From Gonapodya prolifera JEL478 (taxonomy: Eukaryota; Monoblepharomycota; Monoblepharidomycetes; Monoblepharidales; Gonapodyaceae), in contig KQ965745.1 of the NCBI GenBank assembly GCA_001574975.1, forward strand, positions 124,001 through 188,000: 64,000 nucleotides of DNA, read 5' to 3'. The notes beneath the pieces were generated by a model that saw only the letters and a program-made list of their open reading frames with translations, ran no database searches and had not been told where the DNA came from. Positions 47,305-56,587 of this stretch are shown here, one piece after another; the first letter of the stretch is position 1, and the number at the start of each line of letters is the position of its first letter. Both the position numbers and the translations under genes were made by a program.

Positions 47305-48774
47305 CTACACCCTGAGCCGTTCTAACGTCTCCTGCATACTCGAAATGGCAACCATGGCTTCCTCCTCGCGAGTGGCATTGTACGATACCGAGGCCTGGTT
47401 GAGCGGGTTCAGCGGGCTTTTCTTCCACACTGAGAGTCGTTGCGGGTGGGCGGGGAGNNGGGGGGGGGCGAACGGAACGTAACGAGGGTGCACCGAGAAG
47501 AGAAAAACGGCCATGATGTCACGTCCAGCCCACCGAGGCAACGTCGCACCAAAACTCACGCTTTTGAATCATCTGCCTCAACTGACTATGCCGCAGCGTG
47601 GGGTTCTCCTTCCTGAGCCGCTCTAAATTCTCTTCCTCGAACCTGCCAGCACCAATACCCAAACCCAAACCGGTTCCCGCCCACATCAGCCCACTTCCAA
47701 AAAACAAACGCGCACAAACACAAGACTCACGCAGCGTACGCGCTCTTCACTCTCCGCTCCGGATGCCTATCCAACCTATCCGTCGACGCCACCACTCTCC
47801 GCCCCGCCGCAGCCCCTCCCGCACCTGCACCTGCCTCATCCCCACTGCCCTCTCCATCCGGTCTCGCCACCGCGGTCAACAAATCCAGCGCGTCGTCGAT
47901 ATTGGACGCCGCGTACTCCGCAACGCCGTCCGCCGCTCCGGCGCCGCGCTGGTTGGGGTTCGGGGCCAGCGGGGAGGGAGTGCCATTGGTGGAGGAGGTG
48001 GCGGGGCGGGACGAGGGCCGCAGGTCGACTTTGACTTTGGGTTTGGGCGCGAGGGACTTCTCTTCTTCGGCGAGGAGGCGCTCGGCTTCTTGTTTCCTGC
48101 GCAGCGCTTCTAGGCGTCTGTGCGCCGCGGGCAGCGAGGTCGGCGGGGTGGGGTGGGTGCGGGTGTGAGACCCCGGCGAAGAATGAAGAGCGCAGTGAAA
48201 AGGAAGGGCTCAAGCTCACTTGGCTTCCTCCTCAACGCGCTTATCCTTCTTTGCCCCGACCGACCACTCCGCGGCTGTAGTCAAACAAAACGGCACAACG
48301 GTGTCGTGTCGACTAAACGTTGAACAAGAACCCGAACGAGTACAAGGTACCCACCCGTCTGCTTCTCCTTCTCCATCGCCACGCGCTCGTCTTTGGCGGC
48401 TTGCGCGGCCGCTTTGCGGTCGTTGGCTTTTCCGGGCGAGGTGGGGGGAGGGGGGAGGTGGGGAGGTGGGCGAGTAAGGATTTGGAAAAAGTCGTGAGTC
48501 AACGACGGACGGACGGACGGACGTACCCGCTGCGACCTAGACGAGTAGAACCGCGGGCGGGCATCCGCGAGGGCGGTAGAAGGAGAGAGGGGAAAGTAGG
48601 CGGGCGGCCAGTGGAGCGATGGGAGCGTTCATGTTCAGCACGCAGGCAGAGGACAGGAACACCAGGACGGGGGAACACCAGGACGGGGTTTTTTTTTAGC
48701 TGTCCCGCGCGAACGCAACGCCGATGATTTCATGGATAGCATGCCTTCTGGTTGACGCCCTTGGGCTTGGGCAT
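47305..48774 (-). CDS. CCDC124: CCDC124/Lso2 homologue, ribosome-associated
   Basis: CCDC124 (yeast Lso2) binds the ribosome and aids recovery from dormancy. The C-terminal hallmark is complete: ASNIDDALDLL, DRHPERRVKSAYAA, then FEEENLERLRKENPTLRHSQ, LRQMIQK, and after the last intron LWKKSPLNPLNQASVSYNAT. The middle is a basic coiled coil (KDERVAMEKEKQTAAEWSVG, KKDKRVEEEAKRLEALRRKQ). The N-terminus MPKPKGVNQKA matches the family start (MPKK...N.K). At least five introns; the first junction (after about residue 11) has no clean GT donor in the right phase and was not resolved. Two unresolved bases (47458-47459) lie in the last intron. The Gly/Ala-rich insert (GDEAGAGAGGAAAGRR) is longer than in the human protein. 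Confidence 0.9.
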
Positions 48775-49192
48775 TTCGCCTGATGGTGGGGTGATGTGAG
48801 TGGGGGGGTAGGTTCGGGTCATTTCGATTGATTACTTTTGAGTCATGTCTTTGGTCGGACATAAACATTAAATGGAATAAGTCGAGAAAGATGACGCGAG
48901 TTTTCGAGTGCTTTCGCCAAGACAAGGCAGACATAAACATGTAATTATTGTTGGAGCGACTCGACACATGTCTAGGGCGTGTTGTGATGCGCTTTGACAT
49001 TTTGACATACATGACGTTTATTAACCACGGGTATACGCTTCTCCGCACAGATTATTCGCATCCAGCAGACAGCCTCGGTAAGTGCTTCACGCTTAGGCTT
49101 CAGTGCTCGGTCTTCCGTGCTCCGCATTCCGGGCCTCAGTGCTCGGCCTTCCATGCTCCGCATTCCGGACCTCGCCCCCCCGCTCCCCCTAG
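48775..49192. other. Intergenic with a dispersed-repeat copy
   Basis: It separates the start of CCDC124 from the 3' end of PTRHD1. It contains copy C of the GC-rich repeat family and short tandem-like CGCATTCCGG units (49120-49170). No gene. Confidence 0.5.
49025..49165 (-). repeat. GC-rich dispersed repeat, copy C (diverged)
   Basis: Diverged member just downstream of the PTRHD1 stop codon, hence possibly in its 3' UTR. Read along that gene it keeps the family order (GCCTAAGCG, CCGAGGCTGTCTGCTGGATG, CGAATAATCTGTGCGGAG). Confidence 0.45.
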
Positions 49193-49993
49193 TCACCGAT
49201 ACAAACTCCCGCCCTTCCGAAACACATCCCCGACCTGGCTCTTCCGATGCGGCAACGTCGCGATACAGGTGGGAATATTCTCGGGCTGCTCCGTCCACGT
49301 GTGGTACCTGATACCGAGGGTGTCGAGATTGGAGGCGAGTTTCGAGAGGTGGGTGGCGTCCTTGACCTGGCCAAGGTGGAAGGTGGACGGTGGAAGGTGG
49401 CCGATGGACGTAGACGGACAAGGTGTTACAAAGCAAAGGCACTTTTGCGCAATACGATGTGATGCAATGTGCCGCGTCAATTGGCAATTGGCAATTGGCA
49501 ATTTGCACGTCAAAGCGTTTCGCCTCCAGCAGATGTCTCGCTCCTCTGCGAGAGTATATACCGCTTCACGGGGTATTCGGCGCTTAGGCCTCGGCGTCCT
49601 CGCTCCGTTCGCATGGTCAACCCACCTCAAGAACAACCTTGTGCGTACTCCCACTCTCGGCATCGCGCATGTACTCTTGGACGACTGGGTCTTCCCTGTT
49701 GAGCCAGAGGGCGGTGGTGGACGCGTGGCATGCCTGCGCAATGACGCTTTTCATGGAAGGGGGGGTGGAGCGTGGCGTGTGGGTGGAAGTGGAGGTTGGT
49801 GTGAGAGGAGAGTGCGAGTGGGAGAGTGAGAGATGGTGGGGAAGAGTCACCTTCCCGTGTTCCATCCCTTTGACTATCGGATCGAGTGGAGTGAGCAAAC
49901 GAAGGACAACGATTGATTGTGCTGAGCAGGAAGACCGACCTTCACGAGGTCCTTCCTGAGCACAATCCACATTGTCAACGGGTCTTCTGCCAT
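49193..49993 (-). CDS. PTRHD1: PTRHD1-like peptidyl-tRNA hydrolase (PTH2 fold)
   Basis: Exons 49993-49940, 49850-49626 and 49366-49193 join in frame to 150 aa. MAEDPLTMWIVLRKDLVK is the first strand; SVIAQACHASTTALWL is the PTH2-type nucleotide-binding helix; HKVVLEVKDATHLSKLASNL and YHTWTEQPENIPTCIATLPH follow, as in PTRHD1. The family is related to peptidyl-tRNA hydrolases, although hydrolase activity of PTRHD1 itself is not well established. Exon 2 begins with a Ser/Thr/His/Pro-rich stretch of about 35 residues not expected in the family, so its acceptor (49851) may be wrong. Intron 2 (259 bp) carries repeat copy D. Confidence 0.8.
49520..49625 (-). repeat. GC-rich dispersed repeat, copy D
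   Basis: In intron 2 of PTRHD1, sense-oriented: CGAGGCCTAAGCGCCGAATA, then a GTGAAGCGGTATATACTCTC block. Confidence 0.6.
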
Positions 49994-50205
49994 GGCGCGT
50001 GCAGAAACCGACAGGGTGCGTGCGTGTGGGCGAGCGAGAGCGACGGTCCGTGCGGCGTGCGCACTGCGGCGTGCGGTTGCCGTTGCGGACAGGAGGAAGA
50101 GCGAGAGCGGAGGTGCCAGTAGGACGCGTGCTGCGGTCGCCGGGTGAATGGGGTCGAGATGAGCCGCAGCCTGTGTACCCACACGCCCACAACGCAGCGC
50201 ACGCA
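49994..50205. promoter_or_regulatory. Divergent promoter region PTRHD1 (-) / SWEET (+)
   Basis: 212 bp between two start codons pointing away from each other; GC-rich, no TATA box seen. Confidence 0.45.
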
Positions 50206-51778
50206 ATGGAGGCTGAAGACGGATCGTCGCTTCTCACGGAGACGCTCGCGCCACTGCTGGGGGTGGTCACGGCAACGCTCATCTTGTGCGTGCTGCTGCG
50301 CTCTCCGCCACCCCGTCTGCCCGCACTCTAACTCTCCGCTCTCTCCTCACTCCCCCCTCATGCAATCGCACTCCCCACGCGCTCACCTCCATCCCGCTCC
50401 GTCGCCAGCCTCGCCCCGCTCTCCGACGTCAGGCAAATCGCCCTCACGGGCGAGCTGGCAGACTTCAAGTGCGTGTCTTCACCTGATTGAGATTGCACAT
50501 TTCACTTCTAACAAGTGCCAACACACAAACTCTCGCGCGCTCGCCACAGCCCCATCCCGCTCGGTTTCATCGTCACAAACGCTCTCTCATGGATCCTCTA
50601 CTCCTTGCTCGTCCGTAATTTTTACATCTTCTGGTCAAACGTATCAGGGTTTTGCCTAGGGCTTTACTACATCGTCTCCGCGCTCGGGGCCAGAGACGTG
50701 CCCGCGTCCGCGAGGAGTCTTGTGACGACGGGTGGGTAAGGGGCGGGGGTGGAGTCGAGCCCCGCCAGCGCAGCGAGCCCGAGGCCTAAGCGCCGCTAGG
50801 CGCTGACCGAGGACACGAGTGCAGCGAGTGTGTCCGCCAGAGGCGAATACCCCGCGAAGCGGAGAATGCACCGCAAAGCGGAATATACTCTCGGGGAGCG
50901 CTGACCGAGGAGTCCGACGGAGGTCGATCCCGAAGGATGGTTGAAGGACGAAGGAGGTTCCGCTGGTGGTACTGTATACTGGATACTGGAGAGGCACTTG
51001 GCGACTGACGACGCTCGTTGGATCAATCACGTACTGTAGGGGTGCATCGTTGACGGATGACGAACTGGAGGTCGATGGCTTGGTGAAGAATGATCCTCGT
51101 CCTGCCACTCGTGTTCACATTACCCACCTCTCGTTCTCACCCACCTCCAACAATCCCCCTGACACCTCCCACCCCCCCACACACACCGACATCCGACAGT
51201 ATTCACCGCGGGCCCCTTCCTCATCCTGATCGGCTTCCACGTCGCCTTTCTCGTCGTGAACCCGGACGATCCGGATAAGGCGAGGTGCGTTTCTCGTCTC
51301 TTGTATGACCCCTGGGTTGGGTCTGTTTCTGTTTCGTGTTTCGTAAGTCGGTCCATCAACAACGACCCCCTCCCCCCACCTCTCTCCCCACAACCCTCTC
51401 CCAAAAACCACCACCACCTGCCCCCCTCCCACACACAGATCCCTCGGCGGCTGGATCTGCGTCGCGGCCCTCCTCGCATTCTACACCTCCCCCCTCTCCA
51501 CGCTGCACCACGTCCTCCTCACCCGCGACGCCTCCTCCTTCTCCTACCCCCTCTCCCTCGCATGCGTCCTCAACGGCGCCCTGTGGACCGTGTACGGCCT
51601 CGTCATCGGGGATGGGTTCGTGTGGGCCCCGAATGCAGTCGGGGCCGTCGTGGGGGTGGTGCAGGTGGGGTTGTTGGTGGTGTTTGGGAGGGGAGAAGGG
51701 GCAGGGGGAGTAGGACGGGGGAAGGTGCAGGGGTATAGAGCAGTGGAGAGTGATGAGGATGGCGTTGAGGAGGGTTGA
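50206..51778 (+). CDS. SWEET-family sugar transporter (two MtN3/saliva units)
   Basis: Exons 50206-50285, 50409-50468, 50550-50731, 51200-51284 and 51439-51778 join in frame to 248 aa, the usual SWEET size. First triple-helix unit: LAPLLGVVTATLILFLAPLS, NPIPLGFIVTNALSWILYSL, LVRNFYIFWSNVSGFCLGLY. Linker helix: FTAGPFLILIGFHVAFLVV. Second unit: FYTSPLSTLHHVLLTRDASS, LSLACVLNGALWTVYGL and WAPNAVGAVVGVVQVGLLVV. The Pro-Leu-Ser at the start of each unit and the Asn in each third helix (IVTNAL, VLNGAL) fit sugar-binding residues. SWEETs are bidirectional sugar uniporters; they are rare in fungi and known mainly from early-diverging lineages. Intron 3 (468 bp) contains repeat copy E. Confidence 0.9.
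50755..50935 (+). repeat. GC-rich dispersed repeat, copy E
   Basis: In SWEET intron 3, sense-oriented. It has the fullest form of the family: GAGGCCTAAGCGCCGCTAGG, CGCTGACCGAGGACACGAGT, GTGTCCGCCAGAGGCGAATA, GCACCGCAAAGCGGAATATA, CTCTCGGGGAGCG. Confidence 0.75.
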
Positions 51779-52349
51779 AAGAAAAGTGCGGACCCGGACC
51801 CACGTCACGGTGTTTGGCCGTGCCGGAACCGATTTGGTGTGGTCATGTCTAACCTGTTATAATCTCAGTTTGCTTAAAAATGTACAGTGCGTATCCCTTC
51901 ATTACCGATGCCGACCTCCCCCGTTGCGCGGCATCCCCCGCATCCCCCACCCATAAGGCTCTTCGTGGTCTTGGTCTCGTGGGCGATCGACAGTGACCCT
52001 GATATTATCACAGACGAGATCAACTGCAACCGATGAATAATATATATCCATATTCACCTCCGCTCGTGCTCGTGTCCTCGGACATCTCCTCCCTGCTCCT
52101 GCCTTGGCCTCGAGCGGGCGGGCGGGCGGCCGGGGGGGGGAGGGGGACGGGCGTCAACACAAGACAACACAACACCAGTGACTCGCGACTCGCATATTAT
52201 CACAAATAGTTGAATAATACAGTGTGCATACCCTTATTACCGAGACAGTATGCGCAGGCCTCACCCTCGCCTCCACCTCGTCGTGTCCACCGTCCCCCAG
52301 GCCCCATTCCCCTCCCGCTCCCACTTCCCGCCTAAACCTGAAACGACGC
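51779..52349. other. Intergenic, convergent gene ends (SWEET / FCY1)
   Basis: 3' flanks of both genes. A very G-rich tract (52105-52152) could form quadruplex or alternative structures. A repeated CATACCCTTATTACCGA-like segment (about 51890 and 52230) occurs twice. No gene seen. Confidence 0.45.
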
Positions 52350-53668
52350 CTACGCCTTGACCTCAACCTCCCCCGTATCCTCGGCCCACAACGTCGGGTT
52401 CTTGGCAATGAACTCCTGCATCAGCTCGTAGCAGCGGTCGTTGTTCGCCACCACGACCTCCACCCCACGGGATTGAAGGAGGGATTCTTCCCCGAGGTAG
52501 GTCCGGTTCTCGCCGATTACAACCTTGGTTGGGGGCAGGGGGAGGGGGTGGGGTGGGGGGAGTGAGGTGAGGGGGAAGGGGAAAGTGGCAAGTGGTAAGT
52601 GGTAAGTGGCAAGTGGCAAGTGGCAAATTGGACGGCACCCAATCAAAGCCACGTCGTATCAGTCTGCTACTCCAGACTCCAGACTCCAGACTCCACATTC
52701 CACATTCCACTTCCTGAAAGACGATTTTGCCCTCCCCGAGAGGAACACGCTCCGCTCGGTGTACGCTCCGCGTCCGCGTGGGACATTCGCCTCGGGCAGA
52801 CATCTCTGTCAGGTTAACACCTGGTTATCGCACTGCGGTCTCGTACTCGTTCCACGTGGATCATTTGTCTCCAGCTCGAATATGCGCTATGCGCTCTGGG
52901 CAATAGGCGCTCCGCGGCAGGTAATCCGCCTTCGAGAAAAGTGTCGCTCCGCGTGGGATAGCCCCCCACGGCCTGACGTCGCGCCTCGCTGGACAGCCCT
53001 CAGTCAGTGCTGTCGCGGTTCGTCCTCGATGTACGATCAGCGCTCCGCAATCGCTTAGACAGTGCAGGCCTGGGACCCTGGATATACGATCCGATCCCGG
53101 TGTATGAATTCGCCTAGGTAATACCAGTCGCTTGCCTTTGGCCTCGGGGTTCTCGCTCCGGGGGCCTTTTGCCTCTGTCACTCGTCGTCGATGACTGGGC
53201 AACTCACTTTTGGAATCTTGTACAGGAGAATGGTCCCCTGTATGTTCCACAAACCGTCGACGTGCCAACCAAATCGTTACCATTTCCCCATCCCCACGAC
53301 AATCAAACAACACAGGACCCACCGAGCACATCGAACACGGTGACAGTGTTGTGTAGAGCACAGACTCCTTGTAGACTGATGCCGGCTGTCTACCCGCGTT
53401 CTCGAGCGCGTTCATCTCACCGTGGTGGATTGCGCTGCCATGCTGCACGCGGCGGTTGTGTCCTCGCCCGATGATTTTGCCTGTTGATGCCCATGCCCGT
53501 GCGAGGGACAGTTGATGGTGAGGTGAGCGGAGTCCGTCCGCGGAAGCAAAAACAGCAGTCTTCACCCTTGTGCACGATGACACTCCCAATTGGAATGCCA
53601 CCCTCATCGCGGCCCTTCTCTGCCTCCTCTATCGCCGCCTGCAGAAACACGTCGTCGTCGCCTGGCAT
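52350..53668 (-). CDS. FCY1: Cytosine deaminase
   Basis: Converts cytosine to uracil in pyrimidine salvage (zinc enzyme, cytosol). Exons 53668-53566, 53480-53323, 53237-53208 and 52523-52350 join in frame to 154 aa; the yeast enzyme has 158. Motifs: EGGIPIGSVIVHKG, GRGHNRRVQHGSAIHHGEMN with the zinc-ligand His and catalytic Glu in HGEM, YTTLSPCSMC with the two Cys ligands in PCSMC, and KVVIGENRTYLGEESLLQSR in the C-terminal half. The ten-residue exon 3 (GTILLYKIPK) restores the segment between PCSMC and VVIGEN. The last intron (684 bp) is far longer than the others and carries repeat copy F plus simple repeats. The divergent neighbour is the matching permease. Confidence 0.92.
52577..52712. 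repeat. Simple repeats in FCY1 intron 3
   Basis: Runs of AAGTGGC/TAAGTGG heptamers (52577-52625) and of ACTCCAG / ACATTCC heptamers (52672-52712). Related GGCAATT heptamers occur in PTRHD1 intron 2 (49480-49505). Confidence 0.75.
52745..53165 (-). repeat. GC-rich dispersed repeat, copy F (multi-unit)
   Basis: In FCY1 intron 3, sense-oriented to the gene, with several degenerate units (CGAGGCGAATGTCCCACGCG, GAAGGCGGATTACCTGCCGC, GGAGCGCCTATTGCCCAGAG). Confidence 0.6.
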
Positions 53669-53813
53669 TGATTGTCCGGCCAAGTGATCCCGGAGGGTGC
53701 TGATACCGGCTTGGCGCCGGCAAAAAAGTGATCGAGGACCGCAGCCACTGTGGAGCAGCTCTCCCACAAAACCCCGGTCGCTTGGGACTTCCGACAGCCA
53801 AGCGGTTTTTTCC
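53669..53813. promoter_or_regulatory. Divergent promoter region FCY1 (-) / FCY2-like (+)
   Basis: About 145 bp between the deaminase start and the proposed permease start. It is likely to drive both genes; no motif is identified. Confidence 0.4.
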
Positions 53814-56450
53814 ATGATGGTAGGGACGTCGCCGGTAGTGCGAGTCGAGATCGGTAATGACGCAGCGTGGATTTCCAGGCAGACGACAAGGAACTGCAGA
53901 AACTCGAAGAGGCAGGCGAGGAGTTCAAGTTTGACAAGGAAGTCAAGTGGGTTCGCTCGTCGATCTTCACCTCCTATTTCCACTGACCCTCTCTGCTTTC
54001 GTCACGCACCGTCCCCGCGCCAATAGCAAAGTCGGCGTCGAGATCCGCGGCATTGAGCGCGTTCTTCCCGAAGACCGCCACCACACCCGGCTATGGGAAA
54101 ACCTCACTGTCTGGATGTCTGCAAACATGTGTTTGTCCACACTTGCAACCGGCGCGCTCGGGATCGGGCTCTTTGGGTTGTCTTTGACTCAGGGCATCGC
54201 ATGCGTCGTCATTGTCAATGCACTCTGTTGTGCCGTCACGGCCTACTTCTCCACGTTTGGACCCAGGTTGGGTATGAGGCAGATGATTGTTACGCGGTAT
54301 TCGTTTGGTTACTGTGAGTATATCGAGCGGAGTGAGCGCAGCGAACGGAGCGAGGATGCGATCCACGGAGGACTGCAAAGGCTCGAGGAGGGAACCCGAG
54401 GCCTAAACGCGATAGCCCTAACCGAAGCTGTCGAGCGAACCGAGACATGCGCCGGAGGCGGATTACTCATCGCGGAGCGGCTATTGTATTTTATCGTAAT
54501 TTATTCTCACGCACCACCACCTCACCCCCACAAAAAGACCCGACCAAATTTGTCGCCCTGCTGAACGGCATTTCTTGCATTGGATGGTCCATGGTAAACT
54601 CAATCGTCGGCGGTCTTTTACTCGAGTCGCTGTCGGATGGGAAGTTGCCCGCGTGGGGCGGGATTATCTTGTTGGCGGGTTTGACCGTGTTGGTTGGGTG
54701 AGTATGTGTGGGAGGGAGTGCGAAGACCGGAGGAGCGAGGACGCTGAGGCCAATGTGTCGCTAAGCGCTGACTGAGGACTGCGCCGGAGGCGAATGCACC
54801 GCGAAGCGAAATACTCTCAGCGGAGCGAGAACGAGGCACGCTCCTTGTTTATCTCACGCAAAAAGATAACACCTTCCGTCTTCTTTGCTAGCATCTTCGG
54901 GTACCAATGGGTCCACGCCGTAAGTGATCCGTGCAGAACTTACCTCCGTACAGCTCGAGTGACTGACATTTCGCACATCCCGTTCAACATAGTACGAGCG
55001 CGTCGCATTCCTCCCCCTCCTGATCGTTTTCCTGATCATTTTGGGTAAAGCCGCCCCCTAGTGAGTCCCATCACTTCCAAAGTGCTCTTGTGTTTCCATC
55101 CTCTAAACCCCAGCCCCACCCTTTTTCCCACACCCCGCCCTCCAGCATCACAAACGTCCCCTCGCTCAGCGAAGACACACTTGGATCGGCAGGATCCATC
55201 CTCTCCTTCATCGGAACCATCATCGGGTTCGCGATCGGGTGGTCTGGATACGCGGCCGACTACAACTGCAACATGGTGAGAGATTCATTCAACACACGCT
55301 CGTTCTCTCCGACGGAATGACTCATGCGACGTAAACACAGCCTGAAGACTCCAACGTGTACCTCGTCGGCTTCTACACCTTTGTGGGCCTGTACGTCCCC
55401 TTCACCTTGCTCGAGATCATCGGCCTCTTGGTCGTGTCGACCACGGCCTCCAACGACGCTCTGGCTCTCGCTTACCAGTCCGGCACTGCGTGAGTGTTCA
55501 TTAATTCATTGCGTTTGCTTTGGAGCGAGTCGGTGGCAAAAGCGTGTGTGTCTTGACGTCATGCCCGTTCTGCTCACGACTTCTAGCAACCTCGTGAACG
55601 AACTCGTGAAGCCCCTCGGCGGATTTGGCACCTTCTGTATGGTGCTTCTGGCGCTGAGCACCATCGCCAACAACATCCCCAACGACTACTCCCTCGGCCT
55701 GTGCATCCAGGTCGTCGGTCCCGCCTGGTTCCTCAAGATCAAGAGGCACTGGTGGACACTGATTGGGTCTATTATCTGTGAGTGTGGGGAAGGCGCGTCG
55801 GGGGATGATTTTTATTTGGAATACGAGTTAATGCTTGCAATGTCATGTGCAAAACCCAATGTAGATGTTGTTGTTGCGTGTGTGGGTGCGAACAACTTTG
55901 AGAGCACCCTGGAGAACTTCCTTTTGATCGTGGGATACTGGGGCTCGATTTACTGGTGGGTCTTCAAAGTATCCCTTCTCTTTTCTCCGACTCGATTCCA
56001 AAAGGGTCCGCTTTCTTCCAAACAGCGCCATCGTCCTCACCGAAGAAGCCGTAAGTATCTTGCTCTTCCGACGTGTCGTGACCCGAGACGTACGTGCGAC
56101 TCACCAACGTCATTTCGCCAGTTCCGATGGGGAAAGTATGATGTCCACGCATGGAACAACCCCGACAAACTCCCGCTCGGAATTAGCGCTTCCTTGGCAC
56201 TCGCCTGTGGTGCCATCGGTGCCATTCTCGGCATGGCCCAGGTGTGGTACGTTGGCGCCATCGCACTCAAGTTCGGACCGTGAGTGCATATTTTGGTTGT
56301 GGGTTGCTGGGGCCCATTTGAATGTGAGCCCCTTGCCATTTTAGGTTCGGAGGTGACCTGGGCTGCGAGTTGGGGATCGCCTTCGCCGTGTTCGTGTATG
56401 CGATTTGCAGGCCGATCGAGGCCAAGTATGCTGGTCGTCACCAGTCTTGA
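53814..56450 (+). CDS. FCY2: Cytosine/purine permease (NCS1 family, Fcy2-like)
   Basis: Plasma-membrane proton symporter for cytosine and purines. The proposed first exon is ATGATG (53814-53819) with a 59-bp intron; the next exon encodes ADDKELQKLEEAGEEFKFDK. The core is clear: VGVEIRGIERVLPEDRHHTR, NLTVWMSANMCLSTLATGAL, FGPRLGMRQMIVTRYSFGYY, LLNGISCIGWSMVNSIVGG, IFGYQWVHAYERVAFLPLLI, GFAIGWSGYAADYNCNMPED, NELVKPLGGFGTFCMVLLAL, IANNIPNDYSLGLCIQV, NPDKLPLGISASLALACGAI; the last residues are AKYAGRHQS. About eleven introns. Two of them (from 54314 and from about 54701) are almost filled by repeat copies G and H. The small first exon is the least certain part. Confidence 0.88.
54316..54482 (+). 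repeat. GC-rich dispersed repeat, copy G
   Basis: Fills most of the intron between RYSFGY and PTKFVALLNG of the permease. Sense-oriented: GAACCCGAGGCCTAAACGCG, then GCGCCGGAGGCGGATTACTC, ATCGCGGAGCGG. Confidence 0.65.
54705..54836 (+). repeat. GC-rich dispersed repeat, copy H
   Basis: In the next permease intron. Sense-oriented: GACGCTGAGGCCAATGTGTC, GCGCTGACTGAGGACTGCGC, CGGAGGCGAATGCACCGCGA, AATACTCTCAGCGGAGCG. Confidence 0.7.
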
Positions 56451-56587
56451 TTTTTTTGAGCCGCGCTCGGGAGAGAGGGAGAGAGTATCTGATCACAATA
56501 GCAGTACATTTTCCTTCATACACACACTACTATTGTTGGATTAGATGTATTGATTTTGTTCTGTCTTTGAAGGTCCTCTAATGATAT

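Noticed and set aside
50656-51108. Minus-strand 150-codon frame inside SWEET intron 3
   Set aside because: Ser/Thr-rich translation overlapping a dispersed repeat; the SWEET exons on either side splice cleanly across it.
49025-54836. CRISPR-like array from the repeated GC-rich blocks
   Set aside because: Units are irregular in length and spacing, lie in eukaryotic introns and lack spacers of constant size.
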